Source of the DNA: Astropecten irregularis
Lineage: Eukaryota; Echinodermata; Asteroidea; Paxillosida; Astropectinidae
Length of the DNA stretch: 64,000 nucleotides
Assembly: GCA_963971285.1 (NCBI GenBank)
Contig: OZ020244.1
Coordinates: forward strand, 9,982,001 to 10,046,000
Direction: 5' to 3'
Below, piece after piece: positions 1 through 12,163 of the stretch. A model generated the notes under the pieces. The model was not told the origin of the DNA. It worked only from the letters and a program-made list of their open reading frames with translations, and did no database searches. The translations under genes and the position numbers were made by a program. How positions within the stretch are numbered: position 1 is the stretch's first letter; each line of letters opens with the position of its first letter.

Positions 1-929
1 AGCCATTTGGATAAGTGAGCATTTTAGCTGTTGGTGACTTTTATCAACTACCTCCAGTCAAAGGGAAATCATTGTATCAGAGAGATATTGCTGTAGATCT
101 GTGGAATGATTGTCTTAAGAAAGTATAGTTGAGGGAAATTATGAGACAAAAGGATGATATGCAGTTTGCTGAAACTTTGAATAGGATACGTGTCAGAGCT
201 TAGCAGGATAAGTTATTGGATGAAGATGTAGCAATGTTACAATCACGAGAAACTGGAGAAGAGTGGGATGATGCTTTACATATATTTCCATGTAATAAAC
301 AGGTTGATGAATACAATAGGAAGATACTGTTTGCAAAGTGCAGTGAATTTTTCTGTATTTTAGCAAATGACTTTCAGAAAGATTCCCGTAAAAAGACAAG
401 CCTAAAGAAAATACCAAAGAAGTCAATGCAGACCACTTTGCCTGAAGCATTATGGCTAGGAACTGGTGCTAGAGTTTTGTTGACTAGAAATCTTGATGTA
501 TCTGATGGACTAGTTAATGGAGTACTTGGAACTGTGTGTGAAATCATTCTGTCACATGATGAATCTACCCCTGAATACATACATATTGTATTTGATAGTA
601 AAAGTGTTGGATCCAAAGTGAAAAGGAAAAGTGCAACAAATGATGGATATGTTAGAATTCAAAGGGAAGAAGAACATATGAGCAAACAGTGGATAAGGCG
701 ACAATTTCCATTGAAATTAGCTTGGGCCTGTACAGTACATAAAGTACAAGGAGTGACTACAGACAGAGCAGTGGTGTCTCTTGAACGTACATTTTCACCA
801 GGTCAAGCATATGTAGCACTAAGCAGAGTAACATCCCTAAATGGACTTGTGATTGAAGGGTTTAATGAAAAGTTTCTTTATTGCAATAAATCAGTGAAGG
901 ATTCATTGAGTAATATGATGGAATTTTGA
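1..929 (+). pseudogene. Helentron PIF1-like helicase, 3' part (copy A)
   Basis: C-terminal half of a superfamily 1 PIF1-type DNA helicase, the motor domain that unwinds the donor strand in Helitron transposition. After a stop the reading frame gives the VGDFYQLPP motif (helicase motif III region), the MRQ motif, and near the end the WACTVHKVQG and YVALSRV motifs (motifs V and VI). Three in-frame stops are seen: TAA at 12-14, TAG at 126-128 and TAG at 201-203, so the gene is dead. The left part lies outside the window. The segment is nearly identical to 6654-7582, with the same three stops, so it was duplicated after it decayed. It is followed by a SINE and then by the endonuclease domain of the same element. 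Confidence 0.85.
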
Positions 930-959
930 ATATTAAATGATTTTTGTCGGGAAATAGAT

Positions 960-1456
960 AATATGCAAATTAGACTTGCCCTTCACCGACGTGGATGAGC
1001 ACTGTATACTCAGTGCTTTTTGAGAGCACGTGAGAAAAAATCACATGCTTGCTCAGGTGGGATTCGAACCCACGACCTCTGCTTACTAGTGCAGATGCCT
1101 TACCTGCTGGGCCACCGAGCTAGCTGGGGTCTGCAGGGTGAATCGAATCCAATATCGCGGCGGGTACCGCAGTAAATCATGAATATTAAATGATTTTGGT
1201 CGGGAAATAGATAATATGCAAATTAGGCTTGCCCTTCACCGACGTGGATGAGCACTGTATACTCAGTGCTTTTTGAGAGCACGTGAGAAAAAATCACATG
1301 CTTGCTGAGGTGGGATTCGAACCCACGACCTCCTGCAGGTCGTGGAGGTCGTGGGTTCGAATCCCACCTGAGCAAGCATGTGATTTTTTCTCACAAAGCA
1401 CTGAGTATACAGTGCTCATCCACGTCGGTGAAGGGCAAGCCTAATTTGCATATTAT
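960..1456. repeat. tRNA-derived SINE pair forming an inverted repeat (copy A)
   Basis: A minus-strand tRNA-like body lies at 1051-1120: A-box-like and B-box (GGTTCGAATCC) sequences are present, the anticodon-loop region reads ACTAGTA (AGT, threonine-type), and a 6-bp acceptor pairing can be drawn. The SINE unit (subterminal GCCCTTCACCGACGTGG) recurs at about 1213 and then again in the opposite orientation up to 1456. The last two copies are head to head about a centre near 1335, giving arms of roughly 120 bp. This inserts between the helicase and endonuclease parts of the Helentron. Copy A lacks 10 bp (GTGCTCTCAA) that copy B has at about 8048. Confidence 0.8.
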
Positions 1457-2077
1457 GATGGAATTTATTGAAGAATCTAATGTAAGAATACTACCATCAG
1501 ATGGCACTGTAATCATGATGCATAATATCCAAGGATTAAAAGAACACTTTGAAGACCTAGAATGTAATATTGATATGATGACATCAGATTTCATTGTCTG
1601 ACGGAAACATGGAATGAGAATGCGTTTGACTGTGACACAGAATTAAGTGAATTCAAATGCTACCACCAGGTCAGAAGCGCTTCATATAACAATTCATGCA
1701 GTGTTACTCAGATGTTAAGCAAACAGTGTCATGGAGGTGTTTCTGTGTATGGTAGAAGGAACAAGACATTCAGTAGACTGCTCTTACCTGTACACAACTT
1801 GGAGTATATTGCAATGCAAGTAATTTGTAAAGTGTCATATTCTGTGGTAAAAATTTATCGTCCAGCATCATATTCCATGATTGAGTTTATTACCAACATG
1901 AAACATCTGCTTGATGAACTTAATAAAGTATCTATCAGATGTATTGTAATGGGTGATTTTAATGAAGATATTTTGAAACATACACAAATTGAGAAATTAA
2001 TGTGTGAGCATGGATATAAACAATGTGTGACAGATGCAACAACAGAGAATGGGACATTGATTGATCATGTATATGTT
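1457..2077 (+). pseudogene. Helentron endonuclease domain (copy A)
   Basis: Exonuclease-endonuclease-phosphatase (AP-endonuclease-like) domain typical of the C terminus of Helentron/Helitron2 proteins. The motif VMGDFNED and the downstream LIDHVYV stretch match the conserved GDFN and S/T-x-x-DH regions of that family. The frame is broken: the first segment ends with a TGA near 1600, and the second (from about 1712) runs to 2077, where homology to copy B stops. The final catalytic His region seen in copy B is missing here because the next tandem unit begins. The role would be nicking or strand processing during integration. This copy cannot make the protein. Confidence 0.75.
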
Positions 2078-2390
2078 TTTTAAGAGAAGGTTTTTGTACA
2101 GTGCAAGATTATGTGGTTAGGCAGAGATTGTTTCATAGTGGTACATGGGCAACAGAGGTAGAAATCATAGCAAGTGCTGACATGTTGGGTGTTGATATAT
2201 ATACATATAGTGATGCAAGCAGGTGGTATGTGTCTTCACGTTCATTCACCAATACTGACAGATTATCAGATTGTGGAATTTATTTGTATCATAGAAATGA
2301 AGTTCATTATGATTTAGTCATGAACTTGTTCCAAGTAATCAAGCTGACAGTAATGGAAACTACTGTTACAGAGATTTGATGTCTGAAAGT
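2078..2390 (+). pseudogene. OTU-type cysteine protease, C-terminal half
   Basis: Reads as the C-terminal half of an OTU (ovarian tumour) deubiquitinase-like domain, which Helentrons carry. The segment runs from REGF through SGTWATEVEIIASADML to the C-terminal HYDLV with the predicted catalytic His. The N-terminal half with the catalytic Asp/Cys motif is absent; that half is seen in a related element at 49262-49384 (GDGNCFFRA). The fragment begins exactly at the tandem-duplication junction, so the loss marks the breakpoint. Not functional alone. Confidence 0.7.
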
Positions 2391-2970
2391 ACCTGTACTA
2401 GAGACCCAGTCAGTAATGTTCATGTAAGTCAATGTGATGATAGAAAGGAAGATAAGGCAACATATTAAACGTGCAAATGTGAAATTGAAACGGAAATTAA
2501 GCAGAGATAGAGCAAGAGAAAGACGTGAGAAGAACAGTGAGAACAGTGCATTCAAGGAAAGACAGAATTATGTAAAAAGACAGAAATATGCTGATTGAAA
2601 GGATTTCAGAAAGAATGTTCTTGAATATGAGAAGAAAAAATATGCAGAAAATTGTGAAAAGAAGAAGAAATTGTTAAACTTAAAATATTAACAGAATGCT
2701 TTGTATAAAGAAACAATAATTAAAAAATCAATGAAGAAGTATCATGACGATAGTGCACACAGAGTAAGGAAGATTAATAGTGAAAAAAGAAAGAATCATG
2801 AGGATTATTGCTTTAGACAAGAAAAGATTAATAGAACAAAAGCCAAGTATAATACAGATGCTGCATATAGACAGAAAAAAATTAACCGGGCCAAAAAAAC
2901 ATATCATAGTAATCAAGTATACAGAAATGCTGTCATTAACTCTATAATGAAATAGTACTGGAGTAATCAT
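2391..2970 (+). pseudogene. Basic tandem-repeat linker of Helentron protein
   Basis: Lysine/arginine-rich degenerate repeats of about 18 residues (pattern YR-x-KIN-x2-K-x3-Y) encoded in pieces separated by stops at about 2597, 2690 and 2953. Such basic repeats occur between the OTU and Rep parts in Helitron-like proteins of this type. They may bind DNA or act in nuclear targeting, which is inference. Composition is extremely A-rich. Confidence 0.55.
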
Positions 2971-5668
2971 GTGTACAGAGTGAATTTGATAAAAAATAAG
3001 TATCGCCAAGATGCATATTATCGTAAGAAAATAAAACAGAGGAATATAAGACAAAGAAAGAAAAGAAATGAACATGCACGCAACATGAGGAATGTTATCG
3101 CAAATTGGAAGAAAGAAGTATCATCAGGACCTGAGTATATTTGTGTAGTCTGTTGTAAACTTTTGTTTAAAAGACAAGTTATTAAATGCAATAAAGATAA
3201 ATACAGAATTATTAGTTGTATATCTTACAAATATTTACATAAATGCATTTGTACAAAAGAGTGTGGAAATGAATGTCTTGTATCAAAATCCAGCAGGTCT
3301 AGATTGTGGATTTGTTACACACGTCATAGGACATTACTGCAGAAGAGAGTACCAGTTGAAGCATGTACAAATAATTTGGAATTGATAGACATTCCACAGG
3401 AATTGGATTGTTTGAATACGTTAGAGGAGCATCTCATTGCAATTATTATACCTTTCATGAAGCTCATAGCGTTACCCAAGAGAAAGCAAAATGCAGTTTA
3501 CGGACCAGTTGTATGTGTACCATCTAATATTACAGACACAGTGACAGCAAGATGCAGACATGAAAATCTATTAATTAGAATCAAGCTGAAGAGGCAATTA
3601 TCTTACAAAGGATATTATCAATATCAATTTGTGACTAGGGAACATGTGGAAAATGCATTAAGATATCTTAAGGAAAACAATGTATGGTATAAAGATATGG
3701 AAATCAATTATGATTGGAATGATCCTCTGTCAGATGATGTGAATAATGAGGAACATGAAGATGAAGTGGCACATGAATCTGATGAATCCAGTGTAAGTGA
3801 TGAAGAAACAGATGAGGATCGTTTGTGTGGTATTCCACTTGATACATGCTTACAACCTATAGATATTGGACAAGAAGTGCTTGATCAATACTTTAATGAT
3901 ATACTTTGTGTTGCACCTTGTGAAGGAAACAATCCAGTTAGAGTGTTAATGGAGAAAGGTAATGAGGCCAAATGTTTTCCAGCATTATTCCCAGCAGGCA
4001 CAACGATATTTGATGATAAACGTGATGGAAAGCTGACACGCCTTAGATATTTTCATAATAGGTTGATGAATGCAGATAACAGATTTGCCAAATGTACTCA
4101 GTATATCTTTTATGCCCAGTATTTATCAGAAATTGAAAAGGTGATGTCTGGTGTATCTATTGCTATGCGTCAAAGTTCAGGGAAAATGCGTTTTGGTCAG
4201 AGTGTTAATTCTAGCATGATTAAGAATAGAGATCAATTAAATGATATTTTACAGTCTGATATTGGGTATAGATTTTTGAAACCAATTAGAGGTACACCGT
4301 CATATTGGCAATTAACTCAGAGAGATGTCATGGCTATGATTAGACAACTCGGAATACCAACATGGTTTTGCTCATTTTCTGCACCTGATATGAGATGGCC
4401 TGAAGTTATTACTATAATATTGAGACAACAGGGGGATTCGAGAAAAATTGAAGATTTGGATATGAATGATAAGTGTACAGTATTGAAAAGCAATCATGTG
4501 ACTGTGGCTAGAATGTTTGAGAATCGATTTCACACATTTTTGAAAGATGTTATCATGTCAAGTGCAGAACCCATTGGGAGAAGTCAAGGACTATTTTTAC
4601 CGAGTAGAATTTCCGCAAAGAGGTTCTCCACACACACATTGTCTGTTTTGGATTGAGAATGCTCCAAAATTGGAAGAAGATGATGATGCTGACGTAATAG
4701 AATTTATTGATGAATATATCAGTTGCAAGTTACCAACACAGGAAGAAGATGAGGAATTGAATGAAATAATCAGTCATGTACAGCAACATAGTAGGAAACA
4801 TACCAAGACTTGTAAGAAGAAGGGCACTGAAGGTAGATTTAATTTTCCAAGACCCCCATCTAATAGAACATTTATTGCCAGTTGTGATCCAGCTGATGAA
4901 TGTAATGATAAAGATAGTGAGGATGATGAATATGATCATGAAGAAAGTACTTCAATTAGTAGTGATGAAAAGAAACGTACAGCAGCCAAGGAAGTATTGC
5001 AATCATTATGGAATGCAATCCAGGATGAGAAGAATCAACACATGTCAACGTCTCAATTATTTCAAAGTATTAATATTATACAGACTGATTTTGAGAAGGC
5101 TAATGGTGTTTTAAGCAGGAAATCTACTATTATTCTAAAGAGAGAGCCTCAAGATGTATGGGTGAATCTGTATAATCCTGATTTAATAAGAGCCTGGAAT
5201 GCTAATATGGATATTCAGTATATCACTGATGCAGATGCCTGGGCAGCATACGTAGTGTCATACATGTCAAAGTCAGAACGAGAATCGGGTCAGTTGTTAG
5301 CAAATGCACAGAATGAGGCCAAAAAGGGGAATTTAGATGCTAGACAGAGTATGAAGGAAATTGGATGTGTGTATTTACACAATAGAGAATTATCAGCTCA
5401 GGAAGCAGTCTTTCGAGTTTGTGGTCTGAGGTTGAAAGAGGGTTCTAGAAAGGTTGAGTTTATTCCTGTTGGTGAAAATCCTGTTCGAATGAGTTTGCCA
5501 TTGACTGTTATTCAGAGCAAATGTGAAGATGATGATGATATTTTCATGACTAGTAGAGTTGATCGTTATAAAGCAAGGCCAGATATTGATCAATTTAGTG
5601 ACATGTGTCTGGCTACATTTTGTTCAATATACAGAATTATTTATAATGGAGGTACATGTAATAAATGA
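2971..5668 (+). pseudogene. Helentron Rep (HUH endonuclease) with Helitron-like N domain
   Basis: Replication initiator domain that nicks and religates ssDNA in rolling-circle transposition. A first frame (2971-4656) starts with the tail of the basic repeats, then a zinc-binding CVVCCKLLF stretch, an acidic region and the Helitron-like N domain (LFPAG, YFHNRLM). A single-base frameshift near 4575 moves to a second frame (4547-5668) that holds the HUH motif RGSPHTHC and the two-tyrosine catalytic motif YVVSYMSKSE at about residues 238-247. The frame ends at a TGA (5666-5668) and continues in the same frame as the helicase. So one long Rep-Hel protein has been broken by one frameshift and one stop. 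Confidence 0.88.
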
Positions 5669-5671
5669 ATA

Positions 5672-7582
5672 ATGTCAGTATATGCATTGAAACACGGTCT
5701 GGGTCATATACAGAAACGTACAAGAACTGAACCAGCAGTCATAAGATATCCAAGGGTTTCAGTGACTAAATATCCTGAGAAATATTACCACAGTATATTG
5801 CAATTGTTTCTTCCATATCGTGTTAATGCTCAACTGAAGCCACTACAGTTTGATAATTATGAACAATTTTATAGGAATGGGTCTGTTTGTGTAAATAATC
5901 AAATGAAATCTGTAAGTGTTGTTGTTGAAAGTAATCGGTCTAAATATGAAAAAAATGCTGAGGCTCTTGAAGCAGCTAAACAATATGTAGAAAAACATGG
6001 TATGCAAGAAGATGCATGGGCTTTGATCTCCCCAATATCTGAGCAGGAAATAATGGAATGTGAAGCAGAACGTGAGCCAGTATTATCAGAAGATGATGAT
6101 TTGAATATTCCTGACCCACAATCTGACAAGAAAGACAAAGTGTGTAATATTGAACCACATTTTGTGAAAATATCAAAGCAAGATGCACTAAGTTTATTGA
6201 GGTCATTGAATACACAGGAAAGGGAAGTGTTTAATAAGATTCGAGACTGGTGTTTGAAGAATGTACAAGGCAAAAACCCTGAACCATTTCATGTGTTTAT
6301 CACTGGTGGAGCTGGAACAGGGAAAAGTAATTTGGTTAAATCAATACATTATGAAGCAACAAGACTCTTTACAAGAATGGTTAATAATCCTGATAATGTG
6401 TCTGTAATGATTACTGCACCTACTGGAGTTGCTGCTTTCAATATAAATGGGAGTACAATTCATAGTGCGTTGTCAATCCCCACTGATGCACGTTTGCCAT
6501 ATCAACCTCTAAGTGAGGACAAATTGAATACTTTGAGAAATGAATTGCAAGATCTTCAGATTGTTATTATTGATGAAATATCAATGGTTGATCATACAAT
6601 GTTGTGTTACATTCATGGACGTCTGCGTCAGATTAAGCAAACACATGATCACAAGCCATTTGGATAAGTGAGCATTTTAGCTGTTGGTGACTTTTATCAA
6701 CTACCTCCAGTCAAAGGGAAATCATTGTATCAGAGAGATATTGCTGTAGATCTGTGGAATGATTGTCTTAAGAAAGTATAGTTGAGGGAAATTATGAGAC
6801 AAAAGGATGATATGCAGTTTGCTGAAACTTTGAATAGGATACGTGTCAGAGCTTAGCAGGATAAGTTATTGGATGAAGATGTAGCAATGTTACAATCACG
6901 AGAAACTGGAGAAGAGTGGGATGATGCTTTACATATATTTCCATGTAATAAACAGGTTGATGAATACAATAGGAAGATACTGTTTGCAAAGTGCAGTGAA
7001 TTTTTCTGTATTTTAGCAAATGACTTTCAGAAAGATTCCCGTAAAAAGACAAGCCTAAAGAAAATACCAAAGAAGTCAATGCAGACCACTTTGCCTGAAG
7101 CATTATGGCTAGGAACTGGTGCTAGAGTTTTGTTGACTAGAAATCTTGATGTATCTGATGGACTAGTTAATGGAGTACTTGGAACTGTGTGTGAAATCAT
7201 TCTGTCACATGATGAATCTACCCCTGAATACATACATATTGTATTTGATAGTAAAAGTGTTGGATCCAAAGTGAAAAGGAAAAGTGCAACAAATGATGGA
7301 TATGTTAGAATTCAAAGGGAAGAAGAACATATGAGCAAACAGTGGATAAGGCGACAATTTCCATTGAAATTAGCTTGGGCCTGTACAGTACATAAAGTAC
7401 AAGGAGTGACTACAGACAGAGCAGTGGTGTCTCTTGAACGTACATTTTCACCAGGTCAAGCATATGTAGCACTAAGCAGAGTAACATCCCTAAATGGACT
7501 TGTGATTGAAGGGTTTAATGAAACGTTTCTTTATTGCAATAAATCAGTGAAGGATTCATTGAGTAATATGATGGAATTTTGA
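5672..7582 (+). pseudogene. Helentron PIF1-like helicase (copy B, full span)
   Basis: Helicase half of the Rep-Hel protein, in frame with the Rep segment across a single TGA. Walker A GGAGTGKS lies at about 6307-6330 and Walker B VIIDEIS at about 6565-6585. Then three in-frame stops follow (TAA 6665-6667, TAG 6779-6781, TAG 6854-6856) and the frame reopens to carry the motif V/VI region (HKVQG, YVALSRV) to 7582. From 6654 onward it matches copy A at 1-929 almost base for base; one visible coding difference is AAG versus ACG near 7524. Clearly inactive. Confidence 0.88.
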
Positions 7583-7612
7583 ATATTAAATGATTTTTGT
7601 CGGGAAATAGAT

Positions 7613-8119
7613 AATATGCAAATTAGACTTGCCCTTCACCGACGTGGATGAGCACTGTATACTCAGTGCTTTTTGAGAGCATGTGAGAAAAAATCACATG
7701 CTTGCTCAGGTGGGATTCGAACCCACGACCTCTGCTTACTAGTGCAGATGCCTTACCTGCTGGGCCACCGAGCTAGCTGGGGTCTGCAGGGTGAATCGAA
7801 TCCAATATCGCGGCGGGTACCGCAGTAAATCATGAATATTAAATGATTTTGGTCGGGAAATAGATAATATGCAAATTAGGCTTGCCCTTCACCGACGTGG
7901 ATGAGCACTGTATACTCAGTGCTTTTTGAGAGCACGTGAGAAAAAATCACATGCTTGCTGAGGTGGGATTCGAACCCACGACCTCCTGCAGGTCGTGGAG
8001 GTCGTGGGTTCGAATCCCACCTGAGCAAGCATGTGATTTTTTCTCACGTGCTCTCAAAAAGCACTGAGTATACAGTGCTCATCCACGTCGGTGAAGGGCA
8101 AGCCTAATTTGCATATTAT
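7613..8119. repeat. tRNA-derived SINE pair forming an inverted repeat (copy B)
   Basis: Same arrangement as 960-1456 at an offset of 6653: minus-strand tRNA-like body at 7704-7773, then two SINE copies head to head. This copy retains the complete right arm, including the 10 bases missing from copy A, so the arms pair more completely. The offset between the duplicated segments becomes 6663 beyond this point. Confidence 0.8.
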
Positions 8120-8805
8120 GATGGAATTTATTGAAGAATCTAATGTAAGAATACTACCATCAGATGGCACTGTAATCATGATGCATAATATCCAAGGATT
8201 AAAAGAACACTTTGAAGACCTAGAATGTAATATTGATATGATGACATCAGATTTCATTGTCTGACGGAAACATGGAATGAGATTGCGTTTGACTGTGACA
8301 CAGAATTAAGTGAATTCAAATGCTACCACCAGGTCAGAAGCGCTTCATATAACAATTCATGCAGTGTTACTCAGATGTTAAGCAAACAGTGTCATGGAGG
8401 TGTTTCTGTGTATGGTAGAAGGAACAAGACATTCAGTAGACTGCTCTTACCTGTACACAACTTGGAGTATATTGCAATGCAAGTAATTTGTAAAATGTCA
8501 TATTCTGTGGTAAAAATTTATCGTCCAGCATCATATTCCATGATTGAGTTTATTACCAACATGAAACATCTGCTTGATGAACTTAATAAAGTATCTATCA
8601 GATGTATTGTAATGGGTGATTTTAATGAAGATATTTTGAAACATACACAAATTGAGAAATTAATGTGTGAGCATGGATATAAACAATGTGTGACAGATGC
8701 AACAACAGAGAATGGGACATTGATTGATCATGTATATGTGAGAAATGTAGAATCAGTATGTGCAACTGTAATTCCTACTTATTAGAATTATCATGAAGTT
8801 GTTTG
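8120..8805 (+). pseudogene. Helentron endonuclease domain (copy B)
   Basis: Second copy of the endonuclease domain with the GDFNED motif and LIDHVYV. Unlike copy A it continues past the duplication breakpoint into RNVESVCATVIP and, after a TAG at 8783-8785, a YHEVV stretch that probably holds the last catalytic His. The upstream segment ends in a TGA as in copy A. The ancestral gene would have encoded the C terminus of the Rep-Hel-EN polyprotein. Confidence 0.75.
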
Positions 8806-9062
8806 AAAAACTATCAATAAGTGATATTTTCTATGTAAATCAGTATCTACTTGAAGTATTATTTAAAGATGAAAATGGAATCTACATGGCGTGATTGACT
8901 TTTACAATAAGTAAATACATTTATTAAGAGATATGCATTGAACATGAAATTGAAAGAATACATAGCAAGGCAATATATAGTAAGGTGCTTATATCAATAT
9001 GTGATGTTTTCTATGCAAATTGTTATATTATGTCAGTGAATTGGTATTCAAGATGAACATAT
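8806..9062. other. AT-rich 3' flank of the Helentron
   Basis: AT-rich sequence with two related stretches (TGATATTTTCTATGTAAAT and TGTGATGTTTTCTATGCAAAT) about 180 bp apart. No gene or hairpin terminus is evident before the Gypsy-1 LTR. Confidence 0.4.
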
Positions 9063-9578
9063 TGTAACAAGTTAATAGCAGATTTACTTAAGTCCCCCAG
9101 GAGTGCTTGCCATTGCTTAGTTCTTTGTGTGACCTCGGCCAGAAGGGCCCCTGGTTGGGACCGTGCAATGAATAACATAGTTTCACACACTACCCAGGTT
9201 TATACACAATAGTGCATTCAAGCCCTTCCCTACCTGCCTGGGTTGGGATCCATTCATTATGCTTGATCATCCATTTACCAGGAGTTTTCTTTGTTCAGTA
9301 CTTTACTATATAAACCCTGTCTGCCTTGATCCTGTGTGGATCTTGTGTCTGGGCGTTGGCCAGTGAACATCTTTATGTAGTCAATTAGGGTATCTGTAGG
9401 CCTGCACTGCTGTGGCTGGTGAAATGCTGTAAGTTTACTTTAGAATTCTTCTGTTTGTAGTTTTCATTTGGCTCCACCTCTGGCTATGATTTGTTTGGAA
9501 TATTATTATTAAATTTGTTGAACACTATTTCTGGGTTTCTGTTTCTTTATTTTGTCTGAAGAATGGAAATCCGTTACA
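9063..9578 (+). repeat. Gypsy-1 5' LTR
   Basis: Starts TGTAAC and ends GTTACA, the short terminal inverted repeat expected of LTRs. It contains a TATATAAA-like box (CTATATAAACC at about 9310) that fits the U3 promoter. The 3' copy begins at 14578. Confidence 0.88.
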
Positions 9579-9600
9579 GTTTTTGGCTACCCCGCCAGGA
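9579..9600 (+). promoter_or_regulatory. Gypsy-1 primer-binding region
   Basis: The bases immediately after the LTR, TTTTTGGCTACCCCGCCAGG, are where the minus-strand primer tRNA should pair. I cannot assign the tRNA. The position is set by the LTR end. Confidence 0.5.
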
Positions 9601-9672
9601 CTGTGATTAATCACAATGTTCTTGTATCTGTTGTATACTATGATGCCTTGTACGATTTGAAGTTATTTGAAA

Positions 9673-10798
9673 ATGGCGGCACACTATAAGGCTGTTTCGG
9701 ATCAAATTAATCAAGCCATTGAAATGTTGGAGGAGGAGCTAGATGCTAAACTGCATATGTTTAAACGTGAGGCGCCTTCATCCGTTGGTTTTGGTAAATT
9801 ACACGTGCCTTCGTGTAGACCCAGACACAGATCCACCCCAACGGATGTGGGACCACGCGTCCAAAAGCCATCATGCCACAGCAGTGCAAGGTTTTCTACT
9901 GTTACCCCAGAAAGTTATGTATTAACCTCTGACATTGGTGTTGGTTTACCAGTTGGTTTAGCGGAAAATGTGTGTCACAAACCTATTTGTTTCCCCAGAT
10001 GACTTTAATGGCAAAACATCTTTGGATGATTGGCTGACTCATTTTGATTTGTGCAGTCTAATTAATGCTTGGACTGAGGCACAAAAAGTAGCCTTTCTTG
10101 CTGTCAAGTTAAAAGGGCCTGCATTGCAACTATACACTGACTTACCTGAAGATAAGAAATGTTCTTATGTAGAACTAGTTGGGGCTCTACAAGATAGGTT
10201 TAACCCACATGGACAAGCTGAACTTTTTCGAGCTAAACTCAGGGTTAGGGTGCGCAGAAAAGGCGAAACATTACCAGAATTGGCTAGTGAAATTAGACGA
10301 TTGACAAGTAAGGCATTTCCCAGTGCAACCGTAGAGTTTCGTGAAGAAATTGGTCGGGATTATTTTTTAGATGCATTGGATTCACCTGATGTCCGTTTGC
10401 AAGTCAGAAGACTTAAACCCAAAACCCTGAGTGAGGCTCTTAGATTAGCTAGTGAAGAAGATGCATTTCTAAGGTTAGAGTCCCGTGATGATTATTTGCC
10501 GAGAGTTGTAGCAAGTACCCATAAGCCAGAACTTGTACAGAAAAACTTGCATGGTACTGAACAATTACATGATAAGATTGCTCAATTAGAAAAACAAGTG
10601 AGCATTTTGCAGACTCAAATTAAGTCTCATGGGAAACAAAGATCGAAAAGGCCTTTGATTTGCTGGTCATGTGATCAGCCAGGCCATAGACGGATAGATT
10701 GTCCGTATAAAGTCCTTACAGAACCACCTCCTACAGATAACTCCTCAGGGCAGGAAAACATGCCTCGGCTGAGTATGGGGCCTGTGCCCAGCCAGTAA
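9673..10798 (+). pseudogene. gag: Gypsy-1 gag
   Basis: Structural polyprotein. The ATG at 9673 (MAAHYKAV) is chosen over an upstream in-frame TTG. The first frame runs to 10002 and the main capsid region continues in the next frame from about 9990 (DDFNGKTSLDDWLTHF) to 10798, so there is one frameshift in the overlap. The capsid-like part is followed by a coiled-coil stretch and one zinc knuckle, CWSCDQPGHRRIDC (C-x2-C-x4-H-x4-C), at about 10660-10700. Pol starts six bases downstream in a different frame. Confidence 0.85.
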
Positions 10799-10803
10799 AT
10801 CAC

Positions 10804-11676
10804 ATGGCCCAGTCAGCAGTGTATTATGTGCATGGAAACATTCATGGTGTTAATGTCAAGTTTTTGGTTGACACTGGTTCTGCTGTAACTGTTTTGCACC
10901 CATCCTATTGGGAGATGTTACCTCATGCAGTCCGTCAAAAACTTGAGCCCTTTGACCAACCTGTACTGGCAGCTGAAGGTAGTGCCTTGCAAGTTGAAGG
11001 TTTAGCTGAAGTACATATAAAGTTGGGTCAATTCTGTAAAGCACATCCAGTTTTGATTGCACCAATAACATATGCTGGAATTCTGGGTTTGGATTTCTTT
11101 GTGAAGAATAATGGAGTTTTGGATATTCCCCAAAAGCGACTTGTTTTTGGCAAAGTTAGACTCGCATTACAGACAGATAAAACATCATCTTCTTGTTGCA
11201 GGATTTCACTGCAGAAAACTGTGGTTGTTCCATCAATGCAAGAGAGTATAATACCTGGTTTTGTGCATTATCGAGATCAAATTAAGCAGGGCGTAGTTGA
11301 ACCCTTGATCCATTTATCTAACCAAGATGGTTTAGTTATTGCAAAGGCAATGGTTGATACAACTCGAAGGCAAATTCCAGTCAGAGTTTTAAATGTTGGT
11401 TCAGAAGGGATACTGTTACCAAAAGGAAAACAGATTGCCCTTTTGTATCCGGCCGATTTGGCACAAGATAATTGTGAACATTGTGAATTAGATAAACTAG
11501 GTCCTGCTATAGATGAACTAGTAAACCGCAGTTCCACTTGTCTTAATGATCAACAGACAGAGCAAGTCAAATGTTTGGTGTCCAAATATGAACATGTTTT
11601 TTCTAAAGATGGTGAACCTGGTCGCACAAAAGAAATCTATCATAACATTGACACTGGCAATGTTCAGCCTTGTTAA
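10804..11676 (+). pseudogene. pol: Gypsy-1 pol: aspartic protease segment
   Basis: Retropepsin-type aspartic protease with the active-site motif VDTGSAVTVL at about residues 23-32 and an ILGLDF motif further on, as in Gypsy proteases. The frame ends at a TAA at 11674-11676, just before the reverse transcriptase, which is read in the +1 frame. In an intact element this would be the N-terminal part of the pol polyprotein and would process Gag-Pol. Confidence 0.85.
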
Positions 11677-12163
11677 ACAACCACCCAGACGTTTGCCTTA
11701 CCACCAAAGAAAAGAGGTGGAAGAACATATTGAAAACATGTTGGATGCTGGAGTCATTTCACCGTCAAGTAGCCCTTGGAGTAGTCCAGTAGTTCTTGTA
11801 AAGAAAAAAGATGGATCTACACGCTTTTGTATAGACTACAGAAAATTGAATCTTGTCACGCTGAAAGATGCTTATCCCTTACCAAGAATCGATGATAGCC
11901 TAGACGCACTTTCAGGTTCATGTTGGTTTTCATCTCTTGATCTTACAAGTGGCTACTGGCAGGTTGAAGTTAATCCCAAACATAAAGAAAAAACTGCATT
12001 TAGCACTGGAACTGGGTTGTATGAGTTTAATGTTATGCCCTTTGGTTTGTGCAATGCGCCCAGTACCTTTGAGAGACTAATGGAAATAGTCTTGAAGAGG
12101 GCTTCACTGGAAAACATGCCTTATATATCTGGACGATATTTTGATTTTTGCCCCCACTTTTGA
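11640..12163 (+). pseudogene. pol: Gypsy-1 pol: reverse transcriptase, N-terminal part
   Basis: Fingers and part of the palm of the reverse transcriptase: KKKDGSTRFCIDYRKLN and LDLTSGYWQVE carry the first catalytic Asp, and MPFGLCNAPSTF follows. A one-base frameshift near 12130 falls exactly before the catalytic YLDD box, so this frame ends with a nonsense tail at 12163 and the box is read in the next frame. Confidence 0.87.

Noticed and set aside
1051-1120. Functional threonine tRNA gene
   Set aside because: It lies in a repeated SINE unit with identical flanks in several copies, and 5' acceptor pairing is only 6 bp.
5672-6860. A non-standard genetic code as explanation for in-frame stops in the helicase
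   Set aside because: Stops include TAA, TAG and TGA at positions of different residues, with separate frameshifts; Gypsy-2 pol uses the normal code. Decay is simpler.
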